Assembly: GCA_013396655.1 (NCBI GenBank)
Contig: WBMV01002770.1
Location: 620,001-684,000 of the forward strand
DNA length: 64,000 nucleotides
Origin: Campylorhamphus procurvoides
Taxonomy: Eukaryota; Chordata; Aves; Passeriformes; Dendrocolaptidae
Direction of reading: 5' to 3'
Both the position numbers and the translations under genes were made by a program. Shown in pieces: positions 11,501 through 24,043 of this stretch (the first letter of the stretch is position 1; each line of letters starts with the position of its first letter). A model generated the notes under the pieces. It had not been told where the DNA came from. It saw nothing but the letters and a program-made list of their open reading frames with translations, and did not search any database.

Positions 11501-13030
11501 TCATCACTCTCCTCTCCCCATTGTGTCATTCCTTAACTCCATCAAAACTGGAAAAAACCCACGTGGAGCACTTTGCAGTGACCTGTGAGCCCCCTCCGAG
11601 GTCACAGCACTGAGTGATTTATGATGATGGACAGCTGCCAGTGATTATGAAAACTGGGGGCCAGCACAGCGTGTATCTCTCATGCCTGCAGAGCAGGGCA
11701 CGGAGAAATCATTTCCCTTTTTAGTATTCCTAAAGGTTTACTGTTCTTAGCTTTGCTCAAAGAAACTTAAGGCCCTGGGAAAATGATGCAGCACATATAA
11801 ACAGGGCAAACAGTATGTCAAGCTGTTTTAAAAATGTCATTCTGCTAGTTGCTGCAAGGGTCTGACTTAATATGTAAGAGAAAACAAATGAGTCTGAAAA
11901 TCTGTTTAGTAGTTTAGAAAATGGGATCTGGGATTGCTTTAAACAAGGTCATAAAGACCTCTCAACCTTTCCTTTTATTTATTTATTTTTTTGCAAATCT
12001 ATTGACTGGTTTGATGGTGCACTGCAGACAAATATCTACATGCTTCACATAATGAAACCGTGTCGTTGCTTCATCTGGACAAACTCCCTGAGCAATTGCA
12101 ACCCAAGTAAAACATCTCTGAGGCTGCAAAGAAGTGTCAAAACAAGAAATAGAACAGCCCAGACCTGAGATGTTTTCCATTTGCAGACCTTCATATAGGT
12201 GTCTTTTTTCATCCTCTTAGCCGTATATCGCAAAGCATAATTTGATGATAGACGTGAAACTGTGTATTAGTTTTTATTTTGACAAATTCATTAAACATCA
12301 CAGAGCTTGAAAAATGAACCAGGAGGCACTAAGCCAGCCTGGGAAGATTGTACTTCATAAACTGAATTGCTCACATGGGCAACATTTTGGTGGAAGTTAT
12401 AGATTTTCTAGCATATCCCTGATAGATAGCACTAATATAACTTCAATAAAAACTCCGGATATGTCAATATAAAATTTTTTCTAGCATAGAAAGATGTAAG
12501 ATACTTCAGTTAATAAATTGGAAGGCTCCCTATTCCTCATGGAACACTAACTTACACATTGGATTAGAGCAAGTATTGGAGCCATCCAGGGTGCAGCAGG
12601 CAGCTGTAGGTATGCAGCTGATAAAAGTTGCACTAAATTAAATTATCAATGTACTGTAGGCAATAATTGGAATTTAAGATCTAGAACAAGCATTTCGATA
12701 CAATATTAGCATCCTTCTATTTTTAACTCTTAGATAACACATGATTTTTCAAAACTGACAGATGAATGAAAAAGATAAACAGCATTTGCTGCATACAATT
12801 GATATTCTTTCTCTTTGTTCACAAAATACAACCTTTCACTTACCACTGGAAGATTTACTGGCTTTTTTAAAACTCCTACCACTTCCAAATTGATCTGGCA
12901 TGAGGACTGCAAACAGGTACCTTGTTTTGAGAGAGAAAGAGATAAAGGACTTAGGAGATTTCCAGAGCATGAGGACAGGAGAGATTGTATATATCAATAC
13001 ACAATATATCTCTATATATTTGTGTGTCTG

Positions 13031-13068
<38 letters not shown>

Positions 13069-15952
13069 AAGCTCCATATGTGAATGCACACAAATATAAA
13101 CACACAGCATTAGTATTTGTCAAAGTTTAAGTTATCCTGCACCTATTCCTGCATCCTACAATGACCAGCCCCAACAAGATGTGCTCACACAATGGGACTG
13201 GAAAGAGCTGCCTGGTTGTTTTTACACATTCAGTTACTCTCTTCAATAAGCAGACAGGGAAATACACAAATGTTTGAATAATGACAGTTAAGAAAAGTGA
13301 AATAAAAGCACGCTAAAGGCCCCAAACACTGTGAGGCATGTGACTGACAGAAAGCAGTGTTCATTGCTGCCTTTCGTATTCTCTAATCCCAGCTTCTCGT
13401 ACTCAAATATTAGCACCAACACAGTATAGGGCATTTTATTTTGCTATCAAGGGCACCTTTTTAACTTCTACCTGGTATTTACCTCTACTCCAGTACAGTA
13501 ACATGATAATATAACATGAGAGATTTTGCCTTTTGAGTTAAAACCAGTGGAAAATAAATGTCTACAACTGGTGAAATCCACAAGTTTTCAGTGACCTGCA
13601 GACAGGTGTTCTGTGCTCAGTGCAGGTACAGGCTCCATATTCACACGAGACTCAACAAAACAATAAATTTGGAAGCTTCTAAATTATTATTGTATTGACA
13701 TGAGTCACAATTCAATTTCTTGATTCTCAAAACCTACATTGGATAAATTGGGAAAACTATTTATTCTTTCAGTTAGGACAATGGGTGATTTTCTTCTTCC
13801 CCTCTTCTTTCCCTTCCTTTTGCTGAAGAAATGAACAGATGTAAAACACCTCTTGGTTTTGTTGTTGGCAAAGTACAAGAGGAAGAGGGTGTTATGTCCA
13901 CCACGTGATTGAATCCAGGACTAATAAATCCTTGATTAAGATTTTCTCTTCACTGAACAAATGAAATAATTTCTGTAAGCAATTTATTAAGTTTAGAAAC
14001 TTATATGGCACAAATTCCTTTTTTCTTCCTCATAACAATTACGTGATTAATCTAATATCCATACTGCATATTCTGCCAGAAGGATGATTTCACTTCCGAA
14101 CAGTGATGAACTCAGCAGCCAAAAATCAGCAGAGGATCCTCTGACTGCACTTGCTTCCACAGAAATACCTGTGGTTCGAGCAGAATTCCCACATCGTGGC
14201 TCCAATCCAGAATTGCAACTGAGTTACTGAAGTACCTGTAGAGATTTGATCTCTAAGAAGCTCAGCCTGGAGGAAATGCCATCCTGTACAGAAATAATAA
14301 CTTGCACCAAAGTCAGTGCTGCAGAGTCACAAGTTGGAAAAGCAAAGCATAAAATCTTTAGGCCATAAAGCATGTTTTCACATGCTCTGTATGTTTCCTG
14401 TTTGTTTTCCAGAAAATATGCCATTTTGAAGCTAAAAGGTTTTTTTCTGAAAGTGAAATATTCATCAAAACCAAGGGGCTACAGTCAGGAACTTTCAGAA
14501 GGGGATTCTGGTAGTGAAGTTGCCAAGGACACCCAGCAGCTTGCCTTGGTTTGCCCTCCTGACCAAAGATAGTCAGATCCCCCTTTTCTTACATCAGTCC
14601 TGTCTCCAATGGCAAAGCCACTTACTGATGGCCCACCCACATTGTTTGCAAGCCATAATGCACTGGAAAAATAACCCAGACCAGAGGAAGCTAATAACAT
14701 TTCAAATGCTTAGAGATTTGACTAGGCAGAGAAAAGCTCTTCAAATTCCTGGATCTCCTTTCCTTCCTGTGGAACTCTGGCAGAGCATCCCCCACTGGTT
14801 CCAAGGCAGCAATTCTGGCAGGTGAACAGGCTGCAGGGATGACCCGAACCTTGTCCACAACAGATGAGCAAACATGACATATTGTTCAAATATCTGAAAG
14901 ATTTTTAAAGCTGTTGGAGAGGAACTACCTAGGGAAATGGGCAGATTGAAGGCTGGGCAGGGAGTGGGTCTAAGAGATCACAAAAACACTGAGTAGGACT
15001 TGCTGTATAGACATAGTGGAAACGGCATGCCATAAGAACAGCAATTTAAAATGAGATATGTTTTATATTAAAATATAATTAAAGTGTAGTGTAGATGCTC
15101 CACCTATGTATGTGATGTCCCCAGGGATGACAGGAGAACAGGCACTGGTGTGTGGGCACCTCCACACTGACAAGGCTGTGTGTGACACCACAGGCACAAG
15201 TTTCTGGGGTACCTCAGCAGGCTAAAACTTCTCCTCTTGTCATCTGAAGGAAGCTGGCACCAATTTAAAATTTAATTTCAAATTGATTCAAGAATAGTCT
15301 GATTTAGACCGTAAGAGCAGCACTCCGAAATTAAATTTATTGGACTGACTGGCAAAGGCATAGCATGATTGAATATATTTCCTAGCTTTAAAACTTATAC
15401 AAATTATTTTGGGCACCGCAACTGTTAAAAATTTATGCAGACATAGAAAAGAAATAATGTTGTTGAATGTTTAATGCTATTCATTTCCCAGCACTGCCTG
15501 GGAGTAAACAGGACTGGCACGTTCCCTTCTGGGGATGGGCTGTGAGATCAGCCAGTCTCTTTGTGCCAAGCTCTCTTTTCTGGGGGCTCCTCCCATACCC
15601 CTGCACATGTGCCTGGCTGCACTTGGGTGGCAATGAACTTGTGCAAAACAAGAGTAAAAGTGGGGTTTTGTTTGACACATTCCCTTCAGCAGAAGTGGGA
15701 GCTGTATGGTACTAGACAGATAATGATCTCTAAATGCACTAATGGCCCTACAGTTCTTTCTTCTTGATTTTAGCAGTGCTGTGATTTCTTTTTTATCGTA
15801 TCTCCTAGTCTCATCACAATAAAGATATCTAAGCACAAAGCATAGAAAAGGGAAGATTTCAGTTTTCATCTATAGAGAAATGCATTTTTTGAGCTGGGTG
15901 AATATTATCCTTGGATTGCTTTACCAGTGGATCTTTACTTACACAGTATGTA
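11501..15952. other. No gene seen; microsatellite inside
   Basis: Mainly unique AT-rich sequence. It contains the TA/GA microsatellite near 13.03 kb. The 130-codon minus frame at 15477-15869 and the 103-codon plus frame at 14514-14825 are unremarkable for this length of DNA and show no matching splice signals or motif. Confidence 0.55.
13031..13070. repeat. Compound microsatellite (TA)n-(GA)n
   Basis: Ten uninterrupted TA units (13031-13050) run directly into about eight GA units (13051-13067). The preceding 50 bp are also rich in interrupted TAT/ATC motifs. Such compound tracts are usually length-polymorphic. Confidence 0.97.
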
Positions 15953-16180
15953 GTTGGTTTGGGTTAGGCATTAGGAAGGAACCCTTCCCTGGGAGGGTGG
16001 GCAGGCCCTGGCACAGGGTGCCCAGAGAAGCTGTGGCTGCCCCTGGATCCCTGGGAGTGTCCAAGGCCAGGTTGGACGGGGCTTGGAGCACCCTGGGCTG
16101 GTGGGAGGTGTCCCTGCCCATGGCAGGGGGTGGCTTTAAGGTCCCCTCCAACTCAAACCATTCTGTCATTCCAAGAGTGT
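15953..16180 (+). mobile_element. CR1 LINE 3' tail
   Basis: Sense-strand CR1 end of a second subfamily. It shows GGGTTAGGCATTAGGAAGG, GGGAGGGTGGGCAGGCCC, GTGCCCAGAGAAGCTGTGG, AGTGTCCAAGGCCAGGTTGG and GGTGTCCCTGCCCATGGC, and ends in CCAACTCAAACCATTCTG. It is the most complete of the four copies of this type (the others are at 45555, 49051 and 60082), so it shows what the deleted ones have lost. Confidence 0.95.
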
Positions 16181-17128
16181 TATTTGATTTTCAAATTCAA
16201 TGCAAAATAGATATAGATCTTAAACTTAACTCCACTGCTGTCTGGTTCAGATTTATGGAAAAACAAAGCTGAATGTGTGAACAGGGCCTCTATTGATGTG
16301 TTTTAAAGTTTACTTAGGCATTCCTCAAAATGATGGCCAACGTGTTGATTCTGACTAAATGAAGCTGAAAATCAGATTTTCTCAATATATCACATCAGCA
16401 TACACATCTGCTGATCACTGTTAATTAGTCCTATATTTTCCAATTTGTAATCTGTGTGTGGTTTATGGAGATGTAAGTAGTAACACATTAACATATATAA
16501 TGTCTCTTTGGAAAGCTTCTGCTGAGCAAGTGACCAATAAATTGCTGTTAATGTAAACATTAATCAAATTGAATGCCAGTATGGAAAAGGGATCAAGTCA
16601 GAGGGAAAATCACCTTTCTCCCGTATTCCTTATTGTTGAACTGTGGTTAACTAAGACCATGATGTTTTTTGAATATTCCATGATAAAAAATAGCAGATTT
16701 TATACCACCTGGAGGAGCTAATCACTTCACCATTAGTGTGAATACACACCAGTCAGCTTACAATTGTGAATTAAACTGCCTTGCTTTGACTGAAGGGATA
16801 AAAAAAAGAGGGAGGAAAAAATTGCATCAATTAGTATGAAATTATTTAATCTGAGAAAGAAGAGGTCAGCATATAATGCCACAAAGTGATGCATACTTCA
16901 GATAAATGTAATGACCTATATTTGGCCTAAACAAGCTGCTGTATGAGCAGAAATGTTCCATTATTTGAGCAAATGAGAGACTGCATTGATAGCATGTAAA
17001 TGGTAATAAATATATAAAGTACAATCTGTTGTCATAACCAGAGAAAGCATTGAAATTATAGTGCTCCTATGCACTTTAATAACACTTTTTATGTTATCCA
17101 CCCTTCAAAATTTCTCTTCCTCTTGTAG
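16181..17128. other. No gene seen; very AT-rich
   Basis: AT-rich unique sequence with many TTAAT and ATTAA words, e.g. 16420-16580. It has a conserved-noncoding look but cannot be judged without alignment. Confidence 0.5.
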
Positions 17129-17360
17129 GGCTTGTCTTTCCTCGAAGAAATTCCAACTACTGAAAGAAGGGAAGCTAAACCAGAGCCTTTTTATGGATTT
17201 CCCACGGTATGACTATGCAGATGCTCAAAGTGAACATTTCCTCAGAAGAAACATTTAAGTCTGGCCAAAAAGAAAGAATCTGTGAATAGTTCCTAGAGAG
17301 GCCAACTGGAACACTGTGATTTCTCAGATTGCAAATACAAATAAAATCTAAAAGAAGAAA
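17129..17360 (+). other. Candidate 3'-terminal exon, unproven
   Basis: A pyrimidine-rich tract ends in TTCTCTTCCTCTTGTAG just before 17129, a good splice acceptor. The frame starting with G then GCT is open for 42 codons (ACLSSKKFQLLKEGKLNQ...MDFPRYDYADAQ...) and stops at TAA 17256-17258. A canonical AATAAA follows at 17340-17345. This order (acceptor, short frame, stop, poly(A) signal) is what a last exon looks like. The peptide matches nothing I know, and AATAAA is common in AT-rich DNA, so chance or a non-coding RNA is as likely. Confidence 0.2.
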
Positions 17361-19569
17361 AAGCATTAAGTCAAATAAGGCTGAAGAAGCGACATGGCTT
17401 AAAACTTAATGATGAGACAAAAAAGGCAGAGCTAGTGTGTCAATTTATGCAAACTTTAAGCTGGAAGCAAAGCAGCAGAACTCAGGTCTTAAAAAAGAAA
17501 AGGTATTTTACCTGTCAGAGCCTGAAGTCCCATCCTAGCAGCCCTAAAGAGGCACAGAGAGAGACATAAAATGGGAGAGCTGGGCTTGGAATTCTTTCTT
17601 TTTCCTTTCTTCTTGGCTTTCTAGATACTGAATGCTGGGGAGAATGCATAATTAGATAATAGAGAATTATTTTATGGTGTTATATTTATTTTCTTCTTTT
17701 AAAAAAGGGCCATTGCTCAAGCAGATCCTGCACCACAGAAAGCAAAAGTTCTTGCAGGGGCACATAAAAGTATGTGGAACTTTTCCTCACTGCTGAGGAG
17801 TGAAGGAAATACTTTACGAGGGAGGGGAATGTGAATTTTTAAAGGATTTTGTAAGAAAAGTGGTCATTTCTTAACTGAGATTCTAAGTAGATTGGTCACC
17901 TGATCAAAATAGTAATTCATTTTTATATGATTCTTTTACTTTTTCCTTTTAGACTTCCTTATAGTGTATAATATTACATAAAATATATAATACAATAATA
18001 ATTTATTTTAACTGACATCGGTTTAATTGCAGCCCTAGCCACCACAAGAAAACTAAAATACAATGACCTTTTAAACTAACATTATTTACTGAAAAGAAAA
18101 GGGAAATCTTATTTCTCTCTGCAGCAAAGCCAACAAAAGCTCAAGAGGTTTTGGTACAATTGCAAAGATTTTAGGGGAAGGGAACTATAATTACCATCAA
18201 AACAGCATTGACCTTACCATGTACCTCAAAGGATAATCAGGTTTAGTTCTGGAGGGTTTTATCACTGGGTTTCCTGCTGAATAAACCCACTTTTTTTCAC
18301 CAGTCCTGACTTCATTACACACCAAACACAATATTTGTGGCTGCAACGAAGCACCAGATATTTAATGTTCTGGCTGTTTTAGCATGTGCATAATAACCTC
18401 CAGCTCATGCAGTTTTCCTCTGCTGATTCCCTTCTAACAGATCCTTAAAGACATTTGTGGGATTTCTTTCCTTCTTTCACCAAGTGCCTGCACCTTTGGT
18501 GGGTGAATAAAACCTGCAGAGGCTCCAGGACAGTTCCCTGCATGGAGATTTGGGTAGCCTTCAGTAACGCACATTACATTCCTGCCAGGCATTAAAGCAA
18601 TGGAGCTCTGAGGAGGTCAAATTAGAACTGAGCAGCAAATATCTCTTTTTTAAAAAAGAAACTCTTGGGTCAAGAAGTTGGAAAACATGATATTCCTTCA
18701 GTTCCTCTCACAGGAAAAGGACTGCAACAACCAGGGTTATGGCAGAGCTCTGTATCCTCACGGGGAAAGTCCATCCTCCAGAGCCTGAAAAGTCACTGAA
18801 CTTCTAAGAATCAAGGGGTTTTTTGTTTCTTCTATGCCTTTGTACCTTTGGAGAATAAAAACACTGAAAGTTGAATCAGTATGTGGTATTTGATAACATT
18901 TTGTAAGCAAGGCAGAGGGATTGCTTCTGCAGTCCTGTTACAGCAGGGATCAGATAGGCCTAGTTCAAGCAGAAGAAAAATCCCCTCTCTCCTCCCAAAA
19001 TATTATTTTGGGAGTTATTTGGGGTTTGATTTGGTTTACCTTTTTTTTCCCCCTCAAAAAAACCTGTTGTCCCAGTACTTTTTTCCTTCAAAAGCTTCCC
19101 CTCTGCCAATGAATAAAGCTCTTTTTCTTTTTTTTGAAAGATTTCTTTTCACTCTTTCCATATTTTCTGTGGCTTATTGTCCAGAACAACCCCAGAAGAT
19201 GGTTATTTTCCAAACAAAACTGAAGTGTTTTCAATGCACAGAGTGAAGTCCTTGACCCACAGGATTTCCTTCATGTCTAAGAAAAGCTCTCCTTGTGCAC
19301 AAAATCCACTGGTTTCCTTTGGCTGCCTTTGGAATCTGCCCAAGGCAAGTCCTCCTTATTCCTTGTGTCCTCACCCTTGGCCCACTGACAAGTCTGAACA
19401 GGGACAGAAATTTGGGATCTATCGGAAAAAATTAAAAGCAAGAACCTGAAATCTTGGTCGAAAGACTTTTCCCGAGGGGTTTTACAAAAGATTTGTTGTT
19501 TCAGGAAGGTGAAGGAGCATTTTGCTAACCAAAAGTCAAGGTGTGTAGGTATCTACTTCTCTTCTACAG
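17361..19569. other. No gene seen
   Basis: Unique AT-rich DNA. A 121-codon frame at 18881-19246 (+) covers T-rich sequence and shows no protein-like pattern. Confidence 0.55.
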
Positions 19570-19621
19570 GAATGAGATGTAAGTGTCTAAATACTCCTGC
19601 AAACCCAGGCCTTAGGCAAAG
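19570..19621 (+). other. Candidate small exon, unproven
   Basis: The splice signals are unusually good. A branch-point-like TGCTAAC lies about 45 nt upstream, then a pyrimidine tract ending TCTCTTCTACAG before 19570, then AAAG|GTGAGT after 19621. The 52-bp segment has one open frame starting with an ATG (MRCKCLNTPANPGLRQ), while the other two contain stops. It could be a 5' coding exon, a non-coding RNA exon or a decoy pair. I do not recognise the peptide. Confidence 0.2.
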
Positions 19622-22600
19622 GTGAGTGATGACACCATGGGAATGAAGCTCTAGTTTTTCCTTATAATTTAATTTTCCCCTTGTTATTCCTTATTCTTTC
19701 CTCCTCTACTCCCTTCCCTATTTTCACAGTCCCTTTGCTAGGAAATAAACAGCTCACTCTTCTGATTCCTTGACTGGTGGAAGGGCACCTGATGCCATTT
19801 AAGAGTCTCTTGATTTCATAAGAGCTGTGGGCAATTTCCCCTGCCAATTTTTGGGAAATAGACCTACAATATTTGACTTTTGAACAGGAAATTGTATTGT
19901 CCTGATCAGAGAAAAGAGTAATTTATGTTGCAGTAGGAAGTTTGTTCATCCTGTTCTGGGCTATCTGGATGGCCAGGAGGAACATGTGTGGAAAGGACAC
20001 CAATAAACAAAGATTAAAAACTCTGTAACATACCTCTTGAAATTGAAATTACTGCCCATGAAAGCCACATTTAAACTCTTTAGAGCAACCACCATAGATG
20101 TTTAACTCTTTAAGCATGAGGGGAATAGTCTGAAAACTGAAAAGCAAGGAGAAGATTTTGGTTTGCCCTCCCAGTGTGGAGCACGCTGAGGGGAAGGTGA
20201 CACCGAACCGAGGGCAATGTCACCACACAGTCCTTTAAAATCCAACACAATTTCATCCACTCTCCACACCATTCCCATTTTGTAATTGTAAAGAGAGATG
20301 AGGATCGTACAGGGACATTTCAGGTGTTCTTTACTTTTATCCACACCCACAATTTTAGTGATTGCAACTTTTTTTATTCTATTGCTGTGTTTATTAAAAA
20401 GCTGCTTCATGTAGAACATCTTCAGGGCCTGTAATCTTAACTAAGTCTTTCTTTACATTGTGTTATTTGAATTTTTTAATTATTTTTTGCCATGAGTAAC
20501 CTGTGTAATTCATTCTATGAAAAGAGTTTTTTTTTCTTTAAAGAAATTAGACCTACTTTTTGGATCATTAAGTACTACATAATCTTCAAATGGGACATTA
20601 AAAACTGTAATCAGTGACATCACCATGACAACCGATTAAGAAATGTCTAGAGAAGCCTCGGAAAATGCAATTTTTTAATATAATACATTTAAATGAGTTC
20701 ATCAGAACATAGCACCCAAAGTAGATTTACTGTGCACTGAATATCTAGAAATAATTTGGCCACATAACTAACACTAAAAATCTTCTCAGTGTGACTTCAA
20801 GAGATGGAGAGTGGCCATCAAAATTCTCCCTGTGATGTCAATAGATTTAGTGAAGGGGGGAGTAAAAATGAGGAGAAAGAAACCTGGGTTTTTGCTCTAA
20901 CAGGCAAACTTTCACATCTCTTCTAATCGTGTTGGCCTTCCTGCATCATATATTGAATTTCAGTACTGTTTTTTTGGTGCAAACCCCTTCCTGTGTCACT
21001 TACAAAGTCCCCTGAGCTGTATGTCGGTGTCACACCAGGTGAGGGCCTCTCAGAATGAGGCATTGCTGAAATTCCAGCAGTGCTTTGAGCCCCTCGTCAT
21101 GGCAAGATGCTTTGCCTACTGTCCTGCCTGCCCTAATGAATGAAATTGGAAGCAGCAAAACCATCATTATGGCACAGAACACCAGTAAAAGATGAATAAA
21201 TCTGCTATAAAATGCCCACCTGCAATATATGGTGTTACAAGGTTATATAAATTATATGCTCAGTAGTTGAGGAAAAGGCACTCATGAGAGCAAAACCCAA
21301 TCAGAAGAGTACATTTAAATGTATCTCAAAAGCTTAAAAAGAGAAAAAAACACTACTTTTATAGATAATCTGGTTGAAGAGATTAGTTATTCTTCACAAG
21401 AGTAAACTACCCAGCACGCTTGCTGTAAAACTCCTGGCTCATCCTCAAAATAGCTAAAATAGTATCAGAATATCTTCCATTTTCCAATCTGTCCATTCAA
21501 GTTATGGCTTGTTCTTGTCTTTTATGGTTATTTCTCCTGCTTCTGCCAGCAGGGTTTATGATGCCCTTTTCCTGACGAGATCTTGCCTTAGTTACGTCTG
21601 TTGCGAGCAAGAACTAAACCATTTCCCAAATGCTGCCCGTGGGAAGTGGCGTGGCTGTAGGACTGAGGCAGGGGCGTGTTGGCTCTCCCCGTAACACGCA
21701 GCTTTCCCTTACACTGATTTATCCTTTCCTCAGTGCAGGGAGTTCATGGGAGGGCAGGGTCTCAGCTTGAAACTGGCACTGCTCTGTCTGCACTGGCTGG
21801 GGCTGTGATATTTTACATCAGCTGCAAATCTGCCTCATAAACCATGCTGTTGCTTCCTAAAATCGGGATTCTAGGCATTTTTAGCGAAGAATTTTTTCTA
21901 AGACTGATAAAACAGCCTATTGGCTTTGTGGTGCTCACCCTCAAAATGCTTTAAAGCAATTGCAGGAAAAGGTTTATTAAATACCTTCTGAAAATTCGGT
22001 GGTTTGAACTGATATCAGAAATAAGGCATTCCCAAATCCCCAATACCTTCTGAAAACCCTGGCCATTATACTTAGAAAACACTGGCTCTGTATTAAACTC
22101 CTTGTTATTCTTTTACTAATGAGACACTTTACCAGCCTGTCATCACCCGCTGTGATTAATTCTCTACTTGTAAAATTTTAGCTCTCTCTCTGCTGCTGCT
22201 GTTAATGTGCTTTGTACCAAATAAAAATGAAGTTGATGTTTACAAATCCTGTCTGGAGGTTGCTTTAAAAGAGCTCTGCTTTGGCTTACAATAATGAGGC
22301 CAAGTGTACTGATTTTTGTTCTGAATTGTTCTGGATAATTAAACACTGTAACAGACTACCACGGAAAGTGTGAAACTCATCATTGCTTAAAGAGCTTTGG
22401 AATATAGTATCTTTGAAAATATGTGCTTTGTTAACACCTGCCTGCGGTTCACATGCAAGATTGTGTGTGTTCTTTGAATCTTAGCAACATTAGTGGATCC
22501 AGGGATAAGCAGGAGAAAACATTTCCAAAGCCCAGGATCTGTGCAGTCATCGAGTCATCCTGGATAAAAACTGAGCTGAAAAACTCCAGAGCAGGCTCTG

Positions 22601-23996
22601 CCCTGGGGAGTGCCCAGTACATTGCTGGGAACGGTGGGAAATGCCTCTAGAGCAGATCAGGAAACAAGAACTATAAGAAACAGAAAACTGCAGTTCTGGG
22701 CTATGTCACTCCCTCTGCTTGAGCTGCACAGCTCTCCAGGAGAGGACCTTCCCTGGGGTGTCAGCTGAAAACATGTCACTGTGCAGGTGCCAGCTTGTAC
22801 CACGAGTCTCCCAGTTCTGCATGTTCTGAACCCAATCTCCCAGTCCAGGGCTTGCCACACTTTCCACGGGGCGTGTGCAATGAAGGAGATGTATGCATGG
22901 TGCATACATCTCTGCTGAAGATTTAATTGCCAAGTAGACCTTCTGGGTGGTCTGGGACCTTAATAGACACTATGAATGAAAAATAGCTCTGAATTACACT
23001 GTCACTGTTCCATAGTAATGCATTTGCAATTCAGGACTGGATGCCTGAGCATCCTCCTGTATTAAAAGGAACTTCAGAAGCTATTCTGCCTCACCATTTA
23101 TGAGGAATGAAGGAAGACAATATCTAATTCCTCTAAAAAGCACCGTGGTAGTGTTCAGATTGCAGGCCTCTCAGGAACTAATGCATTTAAAGAGCTTTTA
23201 TGCTGGAGACAGTTAGCTTTCTCCTTTTTTCATACCAAATAAATTTAATTAAATTAAATAGGATGAAGCCATCTGCTTTAAGTCTTCTAATCTTAAAATC
23301 TTCTAATGCCTTACAAATCTCAAATATCCAAACTTCAGACAGCAGATGGGTCTTGCAAGAATGCAGATTTCTAATCATATTCTTTCGTCAGTATTTACCA
23401 AGAAAATACGCAGCATTTTGTATTTTAGTGCTGTGATTTTATGTGTTTGTGTCTGCTGTTTTCCCACTGGTGGTCAGCTCTCCATGGGAAATGAAGCTGA
23501 GCTCAGCAGAGTATTTCACAGGGGCTCATGAATAGTGGGATCCTTTATTTCTTTCCTAAAATCTAAGCTGAAAATCCCATCTCTGTCTACATGGATAGGT
23601 ACAGACAAACACGAGTTCTCTCTGACAGCTCCCAGCTCTATGAATTCCCAACATTTCCACTCAAAATGTCCCGTTGGTTTGTCAGTCCTCAAAGCAGCCA
23701 CACCCTGCCATGTGGCCCACTACAGACAAAGCTTCACAAGTTTAGACTCCTGAGTTCTCCTGGGCCACCTTGCCACTCGTGCTGAGTTAAAAAGTGCTGT
23801 TCTGGGACTGCATCATCTGGAGAAATGTATGGAAAGCATTTAAAGGTGTGTCTTTACATTTCATACACATTACAAACTACGTCCCAGATCTGAAATGAGG
23901 AAAGAGAGGCATCATCGTGTACCAGCACTGAATCCAGCCCAGCAAGCCTGGGATGCTGCTCAGAATCAGTCACAGGGCTACCAAATTTCTCTGCAG
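19622..23996. other. No gene seen; small hairpin and CpG-richer patch
   Basis: Unique sequence. It includes a patch with eight CpGs in about 125 bp (21574-21699), a 15-bp direct repeat AATACCTTCTGAAAA at 21980 and 22042, and the perfect 12-bp hairpin at 22886-22912. Frames up to 105 codons are of chance length. Confidence 0.5.
22886..22912. repeat. Perfect 12-bp inverted repeat, 3-nt loop
   Basis: GAGATGTATGCA (22886-22897) is followed by TGG and then its exact reverse complement (22901-22912). It may form a short hairpin in RNA or DNA. The stem is too short for a pre-miRNA. Confidence 0.95.
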
Positions 23997-24043
23997 TCGT
24001 GCTGAGGACATCAGTCCAGGGCAGCTATGGGACCATATCCCAG
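23997..24043 (+). other. Candidate small exon, weak
   Basis: TTTCTCTGCAG precedes 23997 and CCCAG|GTGAGG follows 24043. The 47-bp segment is open in the frame reading SRAEDISPGQLWDHIPG. Both borders are near-consensus, but the segment is short and no family is recognised. Confidence 0.12.
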
